Below, one piece after another: positions 43,124 through 51,778 of a DNA stretch of 64,000 nt. Source of the stretch: Treponema sp. GTDB lineage: Bacteria; Spirochaetota; Spirochaetia; Treponematales; Treponemataceae. The DNA lies in contig JAEEIU010000002.1 of assembly GCA_016281495.1 (NCBI GenBank), positions 124,001-188,000 on the forward strand. Direction: 5' to 3'. Both the position numbers and the translations under genes were made by a program. The notes beneath the pieces were generated by a model that worked only from the letters and a program-made list of their open reading frames with translations, did not search any database and was not told the origin of the DNA. The first letter of the stretch is position 1. Each line of letters opens with the position of its first letter.

Positions 43124-45295
43124 CTATTCGATTATCTTGCCGTAATTCATGTCTCCCATGCGGATGACCAGTGCACGGACAGAATTATCGCTCACAATCA
43201 TCGAGGCACCCTGGGTATTTTGTGCATTCAGAGCCTGAATTGCCTTGCGGGTAAAGTTGAAGTCACCTTTTTTGCCAAGCCAGTAGAAGCGGTACAAGTC
43301 ATCCGGATAGACAGGCATTTCCACCATGCCGCTGGTAACCTTTACAGGAACTCCATCCTCCAGAGTTATGCGGATCATGTCGCTGTTGGGGTCAAAGAAT
43401 ACGGTCTGCTCAACAACAGGAGCCTTTACATTGCCCTTTGGAGTAGATTCCCTTACATACCTTACATCCCAGTTTCCGTCACCATCGTTATCCCAGGAGA
43501 TGATTTTTCCGCCGCGTGGAAGGAATTCCTCGGTATAGTCTGCCTTTCCATCCGGCCTTCCGGTATCAACCTGAATCATGCGGAGGTAATACTGAACTCC
43601 ATTAGACGGTTCACCAAACAGGTTCAGCATGATGGCTCTCTCTTCCTCAAGTGAATGAACTTCCATCTCCCCTGTCTTGTCTATGGCATAAAGCTCTGTG
43701 GTCTCGAACACTCCGTCACCATCTGAGTCAATGATGCGAAGTGAAGGATCTCCGTTTTCAAACTGGGCCTGTGCATACATTCCTTTTGAAGTGCTGTATG
43801 TCGCCTGCTTTATCTTTCCGTCAAGAAGCACAAATGTAATCTGAGTGCCTGGCCTTTCACTTCCGAGAACTGTAATTGAAGAGGCTGCATTTACAAGGGT
43901 TTCCGTATCAATTCCAGCCGCATTCTTTTCTGTTGATTCATTCAATTCCGGGAAATAAACCTTTACGCCAAGGGAGGAGCTTATGGATGGATTTGCGATC
44001 ATCCTTACAGGAGTCCACTGGCATTCACCTGGAACAAGATTGAACGACTGAATTACGGAATTCTTTTCGTCCCTGAACTGAACGGCCTTTACAGACGGGA
44101 ACTGTCCCCATGAAAGGTCCATCCTCTGGGCATAGAGGGTTGCGTTTACGGGAACACCAAAGTCAAGCGCAATGTTCCACTCGTATACGTCATCCTGATT
44201 CATGTCATAGTAAACACGGCTCGGGCGGCCACGGCTGAACTGAATAAACAGGTCACGGATTTTGTCTCCGTTTGTATCCCTTGTAACAAGTCCGTTGTAT
44301 CCGTTCATATAGGAAGCAGCATCTGCCTTTACGTCGGGGTCTGTCAAAAGTGCAAAGAACTCGGTCATCACATCATAGGGGATGACGCTGTCTGCATAGG
44401 ATTCAAAATAGTCAAGCGCGGCTTTCTGGGTGATGAGGCCTTCCTTTAATGCAAGGATGGCATAGCGGGGATGTCCTAGTCCACGTGCCGCAAAAGAACG
44501 CAAAAGGACAACACGGGTATCCTGAGGGGCAAACGGAATGGCAAGCATCTCTGTCTCTGTGGCAGCCACAACAGAATTTCCCTCGTAATAGGAGGCACCC
44601 TCACGGCGGATTTTATTAAGGAATGCAGTGGCAAGAGCGTTAACCTCTGAATTTACGATTTTTGGATTTTCATAGGTAAAGAAAAGCTGCGGGAATCTTA
44701 CGTCATTGGGGTACATCCTGCGGCATTCATCTATCTTTGTGCGGGCAAGCTTTACGGATGTCGTATCGCCCAAACGGTAAAGGGCCTTTGCCCTGATGTA
44801 TTCCGCCTCCGCTGAATAGATGCACGGGGCATTGACATAATTCTCGTTGGCTGAATATTCGGCGTTTCCGTCCAGGACTGCAAAAACATCCGCATAACAC
44901 TGGGTATCGCAGAGAATGTCGGCATAAAGGAGCCTTGCAGAATCACGGTTATAGTCAAGCCAGTTCTTTTCTTCCATTGCCTTTTTAAGATAGCTTGAGG
45001 CAACAGCCTTTGACCTGCCTGTGGAAACCTCTGCAACCGCAAGCATGTACCAGAGGTCGGAAATAGTCTCGTCGTAGGAAATGCCCAAAGATGCCTGGGA
45101 AATGCATGTATTCCAGTCCCCACGCCTTGCATAGTCTTTAGAAAGCGTAAGGCATCGCAATGCAGTTCTTCTGTTAGCCGCTCCCGCTGAATCATCAAGA
45201 GGGTCATAGGAGTTTGAGTTATAACCCTGGGCAAAAAGAGGAGCCAAGGCTACCACAAAAGAGAAAACCACAAAAAGCAAGCATTTTCTTTTCAT
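43124..45295 (-). CDS. Periplasmic TPR protein with EF-hand-like repeats
   Basis: The ATG at 45295 gives 723 residues with AAGGA six bases upstream. A signal peptide (KRKCLLFVVFSFVVALAPLF, cleaved before AQ) is present. Residues 30-330 are TPR-like helices (YARRGDWNTCISQASLGISY and similar). The second half holds at least four Asp-rich loops like EF-hand or dockerin calcium loops: DTNGDKIRD, DMNQDDVYE, DSDGDGVFE and DNDGDGNWD. The protein is likely calcium-binding and periplasmic or surface-attached. It starts two bases after the tilS stop. The function is unknown, but the TPR/tilS pairing suggests a constitutive gene. Confidence 0.78.
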   Translation of the reverse strand: MKRKCLLFVVFSFVVALAPLFAQGYNSNSYDPLDDSAGAANRRTALRCLTLSKDYARRGDWNTCISQASLGISYDETISDLWYMLAVAEVSTGRSKAVASSYLKKAMEEKNWLDYNRDSARLLYADILCDTQCYADVFAVLDGNAEYSANENYVNAPCIYSAEAEYIRAKALYRLGDTTSVKLARTKIDECRRMYPNDVRFPQLFFTYENPKIVNSEVNALATAFLNKIRREGASYYEGNSVVAATETEMLAIPFAPQDTRVVLLRSFAARGLGHPRYAILALKEGLITQKAALDYFESYADSVIPYDVMTEFFALLTDPDVKADAASYMNGYNGLVTRDTNGDKIRDLFIQFSRGRPSRVYYDMNQDDVYEWNIALDFGVPVNATLYAQRMDLSWGQFPSVKAVQFRDEKNSVIQSFNLVPGECQWTPVRMIANPSISSSLGVKVYFPELNESTEKNAAGIDTETLVNAASSITVLGSERPGTQITFVLLDGKIKQATYSTSKGMYAQAQFENGDPSLRIIDSDGDGVFETTELYAIDKTGEMEVHSLEEERAIMLNLFGEPSNGVQYYLRMIQVDTGRPDGKADYTEEFLPRGGKIISWDNDGDGNWDVRYVRESTPKGNVKAPVVEQTVFFDPNSDMIRITLEDGVPVKVTSGMVEMPVYPDDLYRFYWLGKKGDFNFTRKAIQALNAQNTQGASMIVSDNSVRALVIRMGDMNYGKIIE

Positions 45296-45297
45296 AT

Positions 45298-46665
45298 TCA
45301 TTCCTTTACAATCCAGTTTTTATATCCAAACGGCTGTCCCCAGAGGCATACCAGGGGCTGATCCGGGGCATTTAAATCCTGGATAATTGCTATTTCATCC
45401 CGATGCGGTCCACATTTCCAGTCTTCAAATATTCTGCTCACGGCCTTTAACGAACCGTCGCCTGTCCGAATGGAGTCACCGCTTTGCCGGCTTCGGCATA
45501 CAAATGGAAAACAAAGATTCAAAAGAAAAATTACGGAAGATTCATCTTCATTTAGAGTCAGCTGCATTCCACCGTCAATATGCCTTACTCTTAATTTTCG
45601 GCTTCCAAGCGCATAAAGTCCATCTTTTTCTATTATAACAAAAAAACCTGATTCTGTCGCCTCTTTTACGTGTTTCCTGAGGATTATACGCTCTGAACCG
45701 CACTCAAACTCGATTCCAGAGGCATTTTCCTTCCATTCTGCCTTACCCGCAGCATCATCAAGGATGTTTTCCACTATAGTTGAAGGAACACGCGACTGGG
45801 CACCCACCATCTTTATTCCGCGGTAGATGAGCCTCCTCTGCACTGCACGGCTTTCCCTGCTGAACGCAAAGCGCATGAGGGAATAAACCCTGTCTTTTTC
45901 ATCAAATGCGGCATCAACACGGTCAAACGCCAGGTCTGTGCATGACTCAAGGACGGTATTGTTGTCCTTCATTTTCCTTGACATGCTCCACACGCCATCC
46001 TGCCACCCGGGGAAATTGGCATCCAGCATGGGCCACAGGAGGTTGCGCACACGGTTTCTGAGCATCGTATTCTCACTGTTGCTCCTGTCTGTCCTCCATT
46101 CGATTCCAAGATTCAAAAGATAGCTTTCTATGTCCTTTCTTTCCACATCCAGAAGGGGACGGAAATATTTACCGCGTTTCTTTGGGATTCCGGAAAGAGC
46201 ATTGGTATCTCCACCGGCAAAAAGACGCATGAGCACTGTTTCTATCTGGTCGTTTTTATGATGGGCAAGGCACAGGCATACAAGGTTGTTGCATTCAATA
46301 AAAGTGTCAAAAGCCTGGTAGCGCAGAGTTCTGGCAGCTTCTTCCGCCCCGGAATGACGTTCTTTTGCAAGCTCATCAACCTTTCCCCTGGGTATGACAT
46401 GGCAGGCACAGGGCACACCGATTTTCCTGCAGTAATCCTTTACGGCCTGGGCATCCCCGCCGCTTTCTTCCTCGGAGCGCATGTTATGGTCTATCGTAAT
46501 TGCTTTAAGCGTGATATTGGCGGGCAGGACATGACAAAGGGAGGTCAACAGGGCCATGGAGTCGGCACCACCGCTTACGGCAACACCAATGGAAACCCTT
46601 GCGTTAAAATCCAGGCCCCATTCCATCAGCTCACGCCGGAGATGGTCATCAAAATCACTAGACAT
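45298..46665 (-). CDS. tilS: tRNA(Ile)-lysidine synthase
   Basis: TilS changes C34 of tRNA-Ile(CAU) to lysidine so that it reads AUA. The start at 46665 (MSSDFDDHLRREL) has GGGGAAAAT before it. An upstream frame start at 46704 lies inside the rplY terminator. The protein has 455 residues with the PP-loop AVSGGADSMALL (29-40), the ITIDHNMR region, HHKNDQIETVLMRLF, and a C-terminal substrate domain. The length is within the family range. It is separated from rplY by a terminator, and no strong own promoter was seen. Confidence 0.94.
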   Translation of the reverse strand: MSSDFDDHLRRELMEWGLDFNARVSIGVAVSGGADSMALLTSLCHVLPANITLKAITIDHNMRSEEESGGDAQAVKDYCRKIGVPCACHVIPRGKVDELAKERHSGAEEAARTLRYQAFDTFIECNNLVCLCLAHHKNDQIETVLMRLFAGGDTNALSGIPKKRGKYFRPLLDVERKDIESYLLNLGIEWRTDRSNSENTMLRNRVRNLLWPMLDANFPGWQDGVWSMSRKMKDNNTVLESCTDLAFDRVDAAFDEKDRVYSLMRFAFSRESRAVQRRLIYRGIKMVGAQSRVPSTIVENILDDAAGKAEWKENASGIEFECGSERIILRKHVKEATESGFFVIIEKDGLYALGSRKLRVRHIDGGMQLTLNEDESSVIFLLNLCFPFVCRSRQSGDSIRTGDGSLKAVSRIFEDWKCGPHRDEIAIIQDLNAPDQPLVCLWGQPFGYKNWIVKE

Positions 46666-46686
46666 ATTTTCCCCATAAAAAAAGGC

Positions 46687-46720
46687 AAAAAAAACGCAGA
46701 CCACCCTAAGGCTATCTGCG
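46687..46720 (-). terminator. Rho-independent terminator after rplY
   Basis: On the minus strand CGCAGA (46715-46720) pairs with TCTGCG (46695-46700), with GCC/GGT pairing inside, followed by eight Ts. It ends about 22 bases before the tilS ATG, so tilS is probably transcribed by read-through or a weak promoter. Confidence 0.75.
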
Positions 46721-46754
46721 CTTTCATTCTATAGGATTAAACGGATGTTAAATC

Positions 46755-47309
46755 TTATTTCTTTGGTGGTGCGATTGTTACGATAAGTCCCTCAGGATTT
46801 GAGAGGATGCTTACCTTGTCGCCAAGATTAAGATCCTTGATTGCAAGCTTTCCACCGATCTCAAGTGCAGAGACATCGGCTGTAACAGATTCCGGCATGT
46901 CAGCAGGAAGAGCCTTGAGCTTTACGTCAGGAACATGCTTTACCATGAAACCACCCTTGAGTACACCGGCTGCATTTCCTGTGAGGCGAATCTTAAGTAT
47001 TGCTGTGATCGGCTTGTTTCCGCTTACGATGTGGAAATCTGCGTGAAGATTCTTGTCGGTCTTGATGTCATATTCTGTGTCCTTGATGTATGCCAGATTG
47101 TCCTGACCGTCAATCTTCAAGTTGACCAAAGTTGTTTTTGTAATTGAGCGCCATGCCTTTGAGAATTCTGCGGCATCAATTTCCAGCATGATAGATTCGC
47201 CCTTTTCATTATATGCAACTGCTGGAATGCGTCCCTCTGCACGAAGTCTTTTTGACACGGCTTTTCCTGTCTCTTTACGTGTCTTTGCGTTAATAACAAA
47301 ACGTTCCAT
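46755..47309 (-). CDS. rplY: 50S ribosomal protein L25/Ctc
   Basis: L25 binds 5S rRNA. The protein has 184 residues, so it is the long Ctc type with an N-terminal L25 domain (FVINAKTRKETGKAVSKRLR, then GRIPAVAYNE) and a C-terminal TL5/CTC domain (VKHVPDVKLKALPADMPES, ISALEIG-like VSALEIGGK). It lacks the acidic tail of some Ctc proteins. AAGGAG precedes the ATG at the usual distance. A strong terminator follows. tRNA-Gln and spoVG lie just upstream on the same strand. Confidence 0.95.
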   Translation of the reverse strand: MERFVINAKTRKETGKAVSKRLRAEGRIPAVAYNEKGESIMLEIDAAEFSKAWRSITKTTLVNLKIDGQDNLAYIKDTEYDIKTDKNLHADFHIVSGNKPITAILKIRLTGNAAGVLKGGFMVKHVPDVKLKALPADMPESVTADVSALEIGGKLAIKDLNLGDKVSILSNPEGLIVTIAPPKK

Positions 47310-47358
47310 TATTAGAACTCCTTAAAAAAAGATTACTTAAAACTGTTTTACCTAAAAC

Positions 47359-47431
47359 CTGGGACGGCTGGATTCGAACCAGCGGAATGATGGCACCAAA
47401 AGCCATTGTCTTACCACTTGACGACGTCCCA
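47359..47431 (-). tRNA. tRNA-Gln (UUG)
   Basis: The tRNA is 73 nt on the minus strand. Acceptor TGGGACG (47425-47431) pairs with CGTCCCA (47360-47366), and the discriminator is G. The anticodon loop TTTTGGT carries TTG at 47397-47399, in the stem ATGGC/GCCAT. The T-loop GTTCGAATC is normal. CCA is not encoded. It lies between spoVG and rplY and is likely part of the ispE-spoVG-rplY transcript. Confidence 0.96.
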
Positions 47432-47452
47432 AAATATACTAATCAGAACGAA

Positions 47453-47737
47453 TTAGAAATCCGCGCTGACAGTTCCAGTTTCAAAGTGACCTTCATTATA
47501 TTCGGCCACAATCTTGTCCTGCAAGGCTTGTCTGAACTCAGGACTGATGGGATGAACAACATCCTTGAACTCACCACTCGCTGTTTTCCTACTGGGCATT
47601 GCTATGAACAACCCCGCCTTCCCTTCAATAATCTTGACATTGTGAATTACAAAGCATTCATCAAATGTCACCGTAACGTAGGCCTTTAACTTACCCTCGC
47701 CTTCGATCTTACGGATTCTTACCTCAGTAACTTGCAT
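47453..47737 (-). CDS. spoVG: SpoVG RNA/DNA-binding regulator
   Basis: The ATG at 47737 (MQVTEVRIRKIEGEGKLKAY) with AGGAGG upstream gives 94 residues. The open frame to 47782 runs into ispE and lacks a ribosome site. Conserved SpoVG blocks are VTFDECFVIHNVKIIEG, LFIAMPSRKTASGEFKD, and VVHPISPEFRQ. SpoVG in Borrelia and Gram-positives binds nucleic acids and controls many genes. It lies 23 bases after ispE, a common ispE-spoVG order in spirochaetes and Firmicutes. Confidence 0.95.
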   Translation of the reverse strand: MQVTEVRIRKIEGEGKLKAYVTVTFDECFVIHNVKIIEGKAGLFIAMPSRKTASGEFKDVVHPISPEFRQALQDKIVAEYNEGHFETGTVSADF

Positions 47738-47760
47738 AAACCCGTCCTCCTGACCATTTT

Positions 47761-48642
47761 TTAAAGTAGTAAGGAGTCCCACTGCATTGCCAGCGTCCTG
47801 TATGCAAAATCAGCCTTGTTCCTATCCTCAAAGACAGCAAAAACAGTAGACCCCGAGCCAGACATATCAACAAAGTCAGCACCAGCTTTTATAAGCTCAT
47901 CCATGGCTTGTCGTATTCTGGGGTACCTTCCCGCAACAGGAGCTGTAAAATCGTTACTGAAAAACCATTCCCGTATCGGCTTTTTATACAAACATTCAAG
48001 ATCTTCATCCGAACGCTTGCTTTCCGTATTCAACCCGAGTGAAGCATCGACCAGATCATATGCATCTTTTGTCGAAACATGCACTCCAGGAAAAACCAAA
48101 AGAATCGAAAAATCATTCCGGTTTTCTATTGGCTTTATTATCTCACCGCGACCTCTTACAATCGCAGTAAAACCTCTCCCAATGGAATTGACTTTATTTT
48201 CCTCCACGAGCCGACGAGTAAAAAAATAAACATCGCTTCCAACCTGCCCCGCAATATCAAGCAAGGCAGAATCACTTAACTGAGTACCGAACAATGTGTC
48301 AATGGATTTAATAAAAGAAGAAGAATCACTTGATCCGCCCCCCAATCCACCGCCGGCAGGAATGCGCTTTGTCACATGAACATGAACGCCCTCCCGTATG
48401 CCAGTCAGCACGCAGAAAGCTTTGTATGCCTTTGTAAATGTATTCTCCTGAGGAAGAACCATCCCCTCGCAGTCCACTTTGCAGACATCTTTTTGATCTA
48501 AAACTTGAACGGTAATTGAATCGCACAGATTTACGGTCGAAAAAATACTTTCTATCTCGTGGTAACCGTCCGCCCGCTTAGGAAAAACCCTGAGTCCAAG
48601 ATTTATCTTTGCCGGAGCCTGAACAGTCAAACTACGCAACAT
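47761..48642 (-). CDS. ispE: 4-(cytidine 5'-diphospho)-2-C-methyl-D-erythritol kinase
   Basis: IspE phosphorylates CDP-ME, the MEP pathway step between the two activities of the fused IspDF at 21603-22841. The protein has 293 residues with GHMP kinase motifs: PAKINLGLRV near the N-terminus, the ATP loop PAGGGLGGGSSD (95-106) and MSGSGSTVFA near the C-terminus. The length is normal. The promoter is strong (TTGACA-17-TATATT) and its -10 box ends eight bases before the ATG, so the mRNA is probably leaderless. A MITE-like repeat lies upstream. Confidence 0.95.
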   Translation of the reverse strand: MLRSLTVQAPAKINLGLRVFPKRADGYHEIESIFSTVNLCDSITVQVLDQKDVCKVDCEGMVLPQENTFTKAYKAFCVLTGIREGVHVHVTKRIPAGGGLGGGSSDSSSFIKSIDTLFGTQLSDSALLDIAGQVGSDVYFFTRRLVEENKVNSIGRGFTAIVRGRGEIIKPIENRNDFSILLVFPGVHVSTKDAYDLVDASLGLNTESKRSDEDLECLYKKPIREWFFSNDFTAPVAGRYPRIRQAMDELIKAGADFVDMSGSGSTVFAVFEDRNKADFAYRTLAMQWDSLLL

Positions 48643-48650
48643 ACCGGAAC

Positions 48651-48679
48651 AATATATATTTTTTTTATGTTTGTGTCAA
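48651..48679 (-). promoter_or_regulatory. Promoter of ispE, likely leaderless
   Basis: On the minus strand a perfect TTGACA (48674-48679), 17 bases, TATATT (48651-48656), then about eight bases to the ATG. No Shine-Dalgarno site fits in the gap. Confidence 0.65.
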
Positions 48680-48805
48680 GAAGAAAATCAATTCAGAATT
48701 AAGAATGCATAATGCATAATTAGGAATTATGAATGTAGAATTATGTATTGAAGCTGTCATGCTGATTTGCTTTGTGTCTTGCTGGATGGTAATTGAAGAA
48801 GAGGT

Positions 48806-49069
48806 TTGTCACACGGATTCGAAATGCCTACGGCATTTCCTGAAAGTGGGGTGTCTGGCTGGTTGGTGTTTTCATCTTGCTATTTGGTCATTCCGGGCTT
48901 GACCCGGAATCTTAGCGTTACGTGTTTTGTAGATGTTGCCTCTTGCTGGCTGGGTTAAGAAAAGTCGATTCCTATACGCCAGCTTATCCCAAAAAACTTC
49001 CACTACCCCCCAGAGCCAAACAAAAATCCTTTAAACAAATTGCGTAGCAATTTGGAATCCGCGTGACAA
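48806..49069. repeat. MITE-like repeat, copy C
   Basis: A 264-bp element in the 541-base gap between ispE and the acidic gene. Inverted ends are TTGTCACACGGATTCG (48806-48821) and GGAATCCGCGTGACAA (49054-49069). The end hairpins are GAAATGCC-TAC-GGCATTTC (48821-48839) and CAAATTGC-GTA-GCAATTTG (49036-49054). A CATTCCGGGCTTGACCCGG hairpin lies inside. The rest of the gap (48680-48805) is AT-rich with short AATTATGAAT-type repeats and no ORF. Confidence 0.7.
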
Positions 49070-49128
49070 TTTAAAACGATTGGCACCCCAAATTCCCAAT
49101 AATTTTTCAACTTTTTTTCAAAACCCGA

Positions 49129-49157
49129 TTGACAAAATCTATACTAAAAATTACTCT
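49129..49157 (+). promoter_or_regulatory. Predicted promoter of the acidic-protein gene
   Basis: A perfect TTGACA (49129-49134), 17 bases, TACTCT (49152-49157). The leader is about 20 bases and carries AAGGAG before ATG 49184. Confidence 0.5.
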
Positions 49158-49183
49158 CTAGGATAGCATAAGGAGATGCCTGT

Positions 49184-49492
49184 ATGTTCGATGAAGACGA
49201 TTTGCTGGACTTTGCTTCTGTAGCCGGATTCCCCTATGATGACGACTACAAGGATGACTTTTCTTCTGACTATGATGATGATTTCGAGGACGACTTTGAA
49301 GATGATTTTGAAGACGATTTCGAGGACGAAGATTCATTCAACGATGATTTAGTTGAGGATGAAGACGAGTACGACGAGCCATTTGATGACCAGGAAGCAG
49401 AGGACGGATATGACAACCGGCGCCGTGATTTTGACGATGAGATTTACGGTGTTGACAGGGACTCCGATGACCTTGACGACTCCGAATACTGA
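49184..49492 (+). CDS. Hyperacidic small protein
   Basis: A 102-residue protein of which more than half the residues are Asp or Glu. It starts MFDEDDLLDFASVAGFPYDD, then repeats DDFE four times in a row (12-bp DNA repeats at about 49278-49325), and ends in DDLDDSEY. It has no signal peptide or cysteine. A good ribosome site (AAGGAG) and a TTGACA promoter indicate it is expressed. Such proteins can act as DNA mimics, chaperone tails or metal buffers. No family is recognised, and function is unknown. It is alone on the plus strand between two minus-strand groups. Confidence 0.75.
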   Translation: MFDEDDLLDFASVAGFPYDDDYKDDFSSDYDDDFEDDFEDDFEDDFEDEDSFNDDLVEDEDEYDEPFDDQEAEDGYDNRRRDFDDEIYGVDRDSDDLDDSEY

Positions 49493-49513
49493 TCTATAAT
49501 TCCGGACAATTCC

Positions 49514-49861
49514 TTACATCAGCTTTACGCCAGCATGCCACAGTTTCTCCAGCTCATAGAACCCCCGGGCTTCTTCAGACATTAAATGTATGACCACATT
49601 TCCCAAATCTATAAGGTTCCAGTCTTCTCCCTGTGAGGATTTGCGGACCGTCTTGTGAATCTCCATGTCGTTTTCTGAAATGTACTCCTTTATCGACTTG
49701 TACAGGCCCTGTGAATGAACCGCACTGTTCACCGTTGCAATGACAAAATAATCCGTCCAGCTGTTCAGTCCTGAGATGTCCAGAACCGCAACATCGTTGG
49801 CTTTTTCATCCTGAAGAACCTTTGCTATCTCTAGCGCTTTCTGCTGATCTGTCTTTTCCAT
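49514..49861 (-). CDS. rsfS: Ribosome silencing factor RsfS
   Basis: RsfS binds L14 on free 50S subunits and blocks joining under starvation. At 115 residues it has the family pattern: ALEIAKVLQDEKANDVAVLD, SWTDYFVIATVNSAVHSQGL and SSQGEDWNLIDLGNVVIHLM. It is last in the rplU-prp-rpmA-obgE-nadD-yqeK-LCP-rsfS run, 12 bases after the LCP gene. The linkage nadD-yqeK-(LCP)-rsfS is very common in Firmicutes and spirochaetes. Confidence 0.95.
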   Translation of the reverse strand: MEKTDQQKALEIAKVLQDEKANDVAVLDISGLNSWTDYFVIATVNSAVHSQGLYKSIKEYISENDMEIHKTVRKSSQGEDWNLIDLGNVVIHLMSEEARGFYELEKLWHAGVKLM

Positions 49862-49873
49862 AATCCGTCCTCC

Positions 49874-51196
49874 TTAATCTGCTGACGTTGCAAAACCAGC
49901 TTCTGTTTCAACACCCAATTCAGTATCGTCCACTTCCGGCTCAGGTCCCGTGTAACCGCCAAGAACATATCGTCCGTTCCAGTCCTTGCCCAAAATAACC
50001 GTAAAATCCGAGCGGCTCGTGCCAAAAGTGCTTTCAGGCTGATGCTCAATATATTTACATTGAATGAAGTTTGCAAGAACATTAAGTGCATCCGTATCCT
50101 CTATCTGAAGATGGCTTATGATTACAGTGTGCTCGTAGTCAGAGTTATCCGCATTTGCAGGCGGCAGGAAGTCATAGTTCTTGAGTTCCTTGAGGGTTTC
50201 AATTGCCTTGGAAGAACCGCGGTCCAATCCGCTTCCGTTCAATACTTCAACAACATAGTGATACGATCCCTTGCCACCCGTCTCCAAAGACTCAAGGCTC
50301 TGCTCAACAACATCCTTTATAAGCTGTCCTTCAAACAGGGGGAAAAGCAAAGTCTGGCCGGAAGAAGGCAATGTACGCAAACTTCCCGTCAATGTCTGTG
50401 GAACAAGGCGGTCTGTTTCCGTGTTGATGTTTGAGATACCGTCAAGAAGCTTGTGAAGAATGCTGGGAGACATGTTTGTCTTGAATTTATCAGTAAAGAA
50501 CTTAAAGCTTTTCTTATCCTTGATTACATTGCTCTGTTCATGAATGGCAGAAATAAGGGCAACAACAGCAGTCTGCCTGCGGTCATCAATCTCAGCGTCA
50601 TCTTCATCAGGAAGGCTGTATTCCATGTATGTCTTAATCTTGTCACCGTCCAGCGTCATGTAACCAGAAGGCAAAAGCCACCTCTCGCCCACGTCATTAA
50701 CAATGTCAACAGGAGACGGAACAAATACCTTTAGGCCTCCAAGCAAATCCGTGAGTTTACCCAGATTCTCCAAGTCAATTTCCAGAATAAACTGAATGTC
50801 GTTTGAGCCTGTCTTGTTTTTCTTGAACATGAGGTCAGAGATTTCCGCCGCATAGGCATCGATTCCCTTTTCATGATACACGGCATCAATTCTGTCCGTA
50901 CGGCCTGACCTTCCGTTTTCTCCATCCAGAGACTCCCATATGTCGCCTGTGTTTCCGGGAATGTTAAAAAGGGCTGATTTCTGTGAATCCGGATGATATA
51001 GAAGCAAATCTGTTGAAAGCACATTATTCTCGTTGTCTGCGAGTACGATAAGGGTTTTTACCACCTGTCCCTTCTTAAAATATGCTGCTGCAGGATCAGT
51101 ACCCATTGATACGACTATAAACACCACTGCGGAAACAACAATAAGCACAATCAGAGATAAAAACAAAAGACCTTTTTTTTCTGCAGATAATTTCAT
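49874..51196 (-). CDS. LytR-CpsA-Psr (LCP) family protein with LytR_C domain
   Basis: A 440-residue protein with one N-terminal membrane helix (about 9-31). Residues 45-290 are LCP-like (TLIVLADNENNVLSTDLLLY, GRTDRIDAVYHEKGIDAYA, then LGGLKVFV and DDRRQTAVVALI). Residues 315-420 are a LytR_C domain (VVEVLNGSGLDRGSSKAIET). LCP enzymes attach glycopolymers to peptidoglycan. Teichoic acids are not expected in Treponema, so the substrate is unclear. Some arginines seen in Gram-positive LCP active sites appear changed. The ATG overlaps the yqeK stop by four bases. Confidence 0.87.
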   Translation of the reverse strand: MKLSAEKKGLLFLSLIVLIVVSAVVFIVVSMGTDPAAAYFKKGQVVKTLIVLADNENNVLSTDLLLYHPDSQKSALFNIPGNTGDIWESLDGENGRSGRTDRIDAVYHEKGIDAYAAEISDLMFKKNKTGSNDIQFILEIDLENLGKLTDLLGGLKVFVPSPVDIVNDVGERWLLPSGYMTLDGDKIKTYMEYSLPDEDDAEIDDRRQTAVVALISAIHEQSNVIKDKKSFKFFTDKFKTNMSPSILHKLLDGISNINTETDRLVPQTLTGSLRTLPSSGQTLLFPLFEGQLIKDVVEQSLESLETGGKGSYHYVVEVLNGSGLDRGSSKAIETLKELKNYDFLPPANADNSDYEHTVIISHLQIEDTDALNVLANFIQCKYIEHQPESTFGTSRSDFTVILGKDWNGRYVLGGYTGPEPEVDDTELGVETEAGFATSAD

Positions 51197-51777
51197 TGAC
51201 CAGCTCCTCCCATAAGACAGTCTTTGAATATATAACTAATCGGAGCAATCTCCTTTCCTCTAGATAACAGGAAATCAATATGCCCCTGAAGAACAGCCAA
51301 AGTCATCTGATCAAGAGGTTTTGAAAACAGTTCCTTCCTGTATTCTTCCGTTGACTGTGGCCTGCCAGGTTCTATCTTGTCTGCGGCGAAAATGATTTTT
51401 GAAAGCGTACACGGATCCTTGCACCCGAATGTATGGTGCGCCACAGCCTGAATCACGTCGGCATCGTTAACGCCAAAATCCTTCTGAAGCTTGATTGCCG
51501 CTGCCCTTCCATGCAGAAGAAACGGCTTTCTCCGCTCAAGTTCGGTTATTTCCAGTCCGTCCTGCCGTGCAAGGGAAATCTGAGTTTCATCATCAAGATC
51601 CTTGCATATGTCATGGGCTAATCCCGTAAAATATCCCTTATCAGGGTCTTCTCCATAAATGACGCACATTTGCCTTGCCGTTTCCGCCACACGCACGGAA
51701 TGCTCGTAACGTTCTGGCTTTTCGGCTGCCTTTGCAAACTCACGGACTTTATCCAATATATCACCAGTAAAATTCAT
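51193..51777 (-). CDS. yqeK: HD-domain hydrolase YqeK (Ap4A hydrolase-like)
   Basis: A 194-residue HD-domain protein. The metal site residues lie in YEHSVRVAETARQM (H), GLAHDICKDL (HD) and AHHTFG, all typical of YqeK, which cleaves diadenosine tetraphosphate symmetrically in several Firmicutes. It sits one base after nadD and overlaps the LCP gene by four bases, the usual nadD-yqeK order. The length is normal. Confidence 0.93.
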   Translation of the reverse strand: MNFTGDILDKVREFAKAAEKPERYEHSVRVAETARQMCVIYGEDPDKGYFTGLAHDICKDLDDETQISLARQDGLEITELERRKPFLLHGRAAAIKLQKDFGVNDADVIQAVAHHTFGCKDPCTLSKIIFAADKIEPGRPQSTEEYRKELFSKPLDQMTLAVLQGHIDFLLSRGKEIAPISYIFKDCLMGGAGQ

Positions 51778-51778
51778 A

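Noticed and set aside
45298-46704. tilS start at 46704
   Set aside because: It lies inside the rplY terminator. ATG 46665 has a GGGG ribosome site.
47453-47782. spoVG start at 47782
   Set aside because: It overlaps the end of ispE and lacks a ribosome site. ATG 47737 follows AGGAGG.
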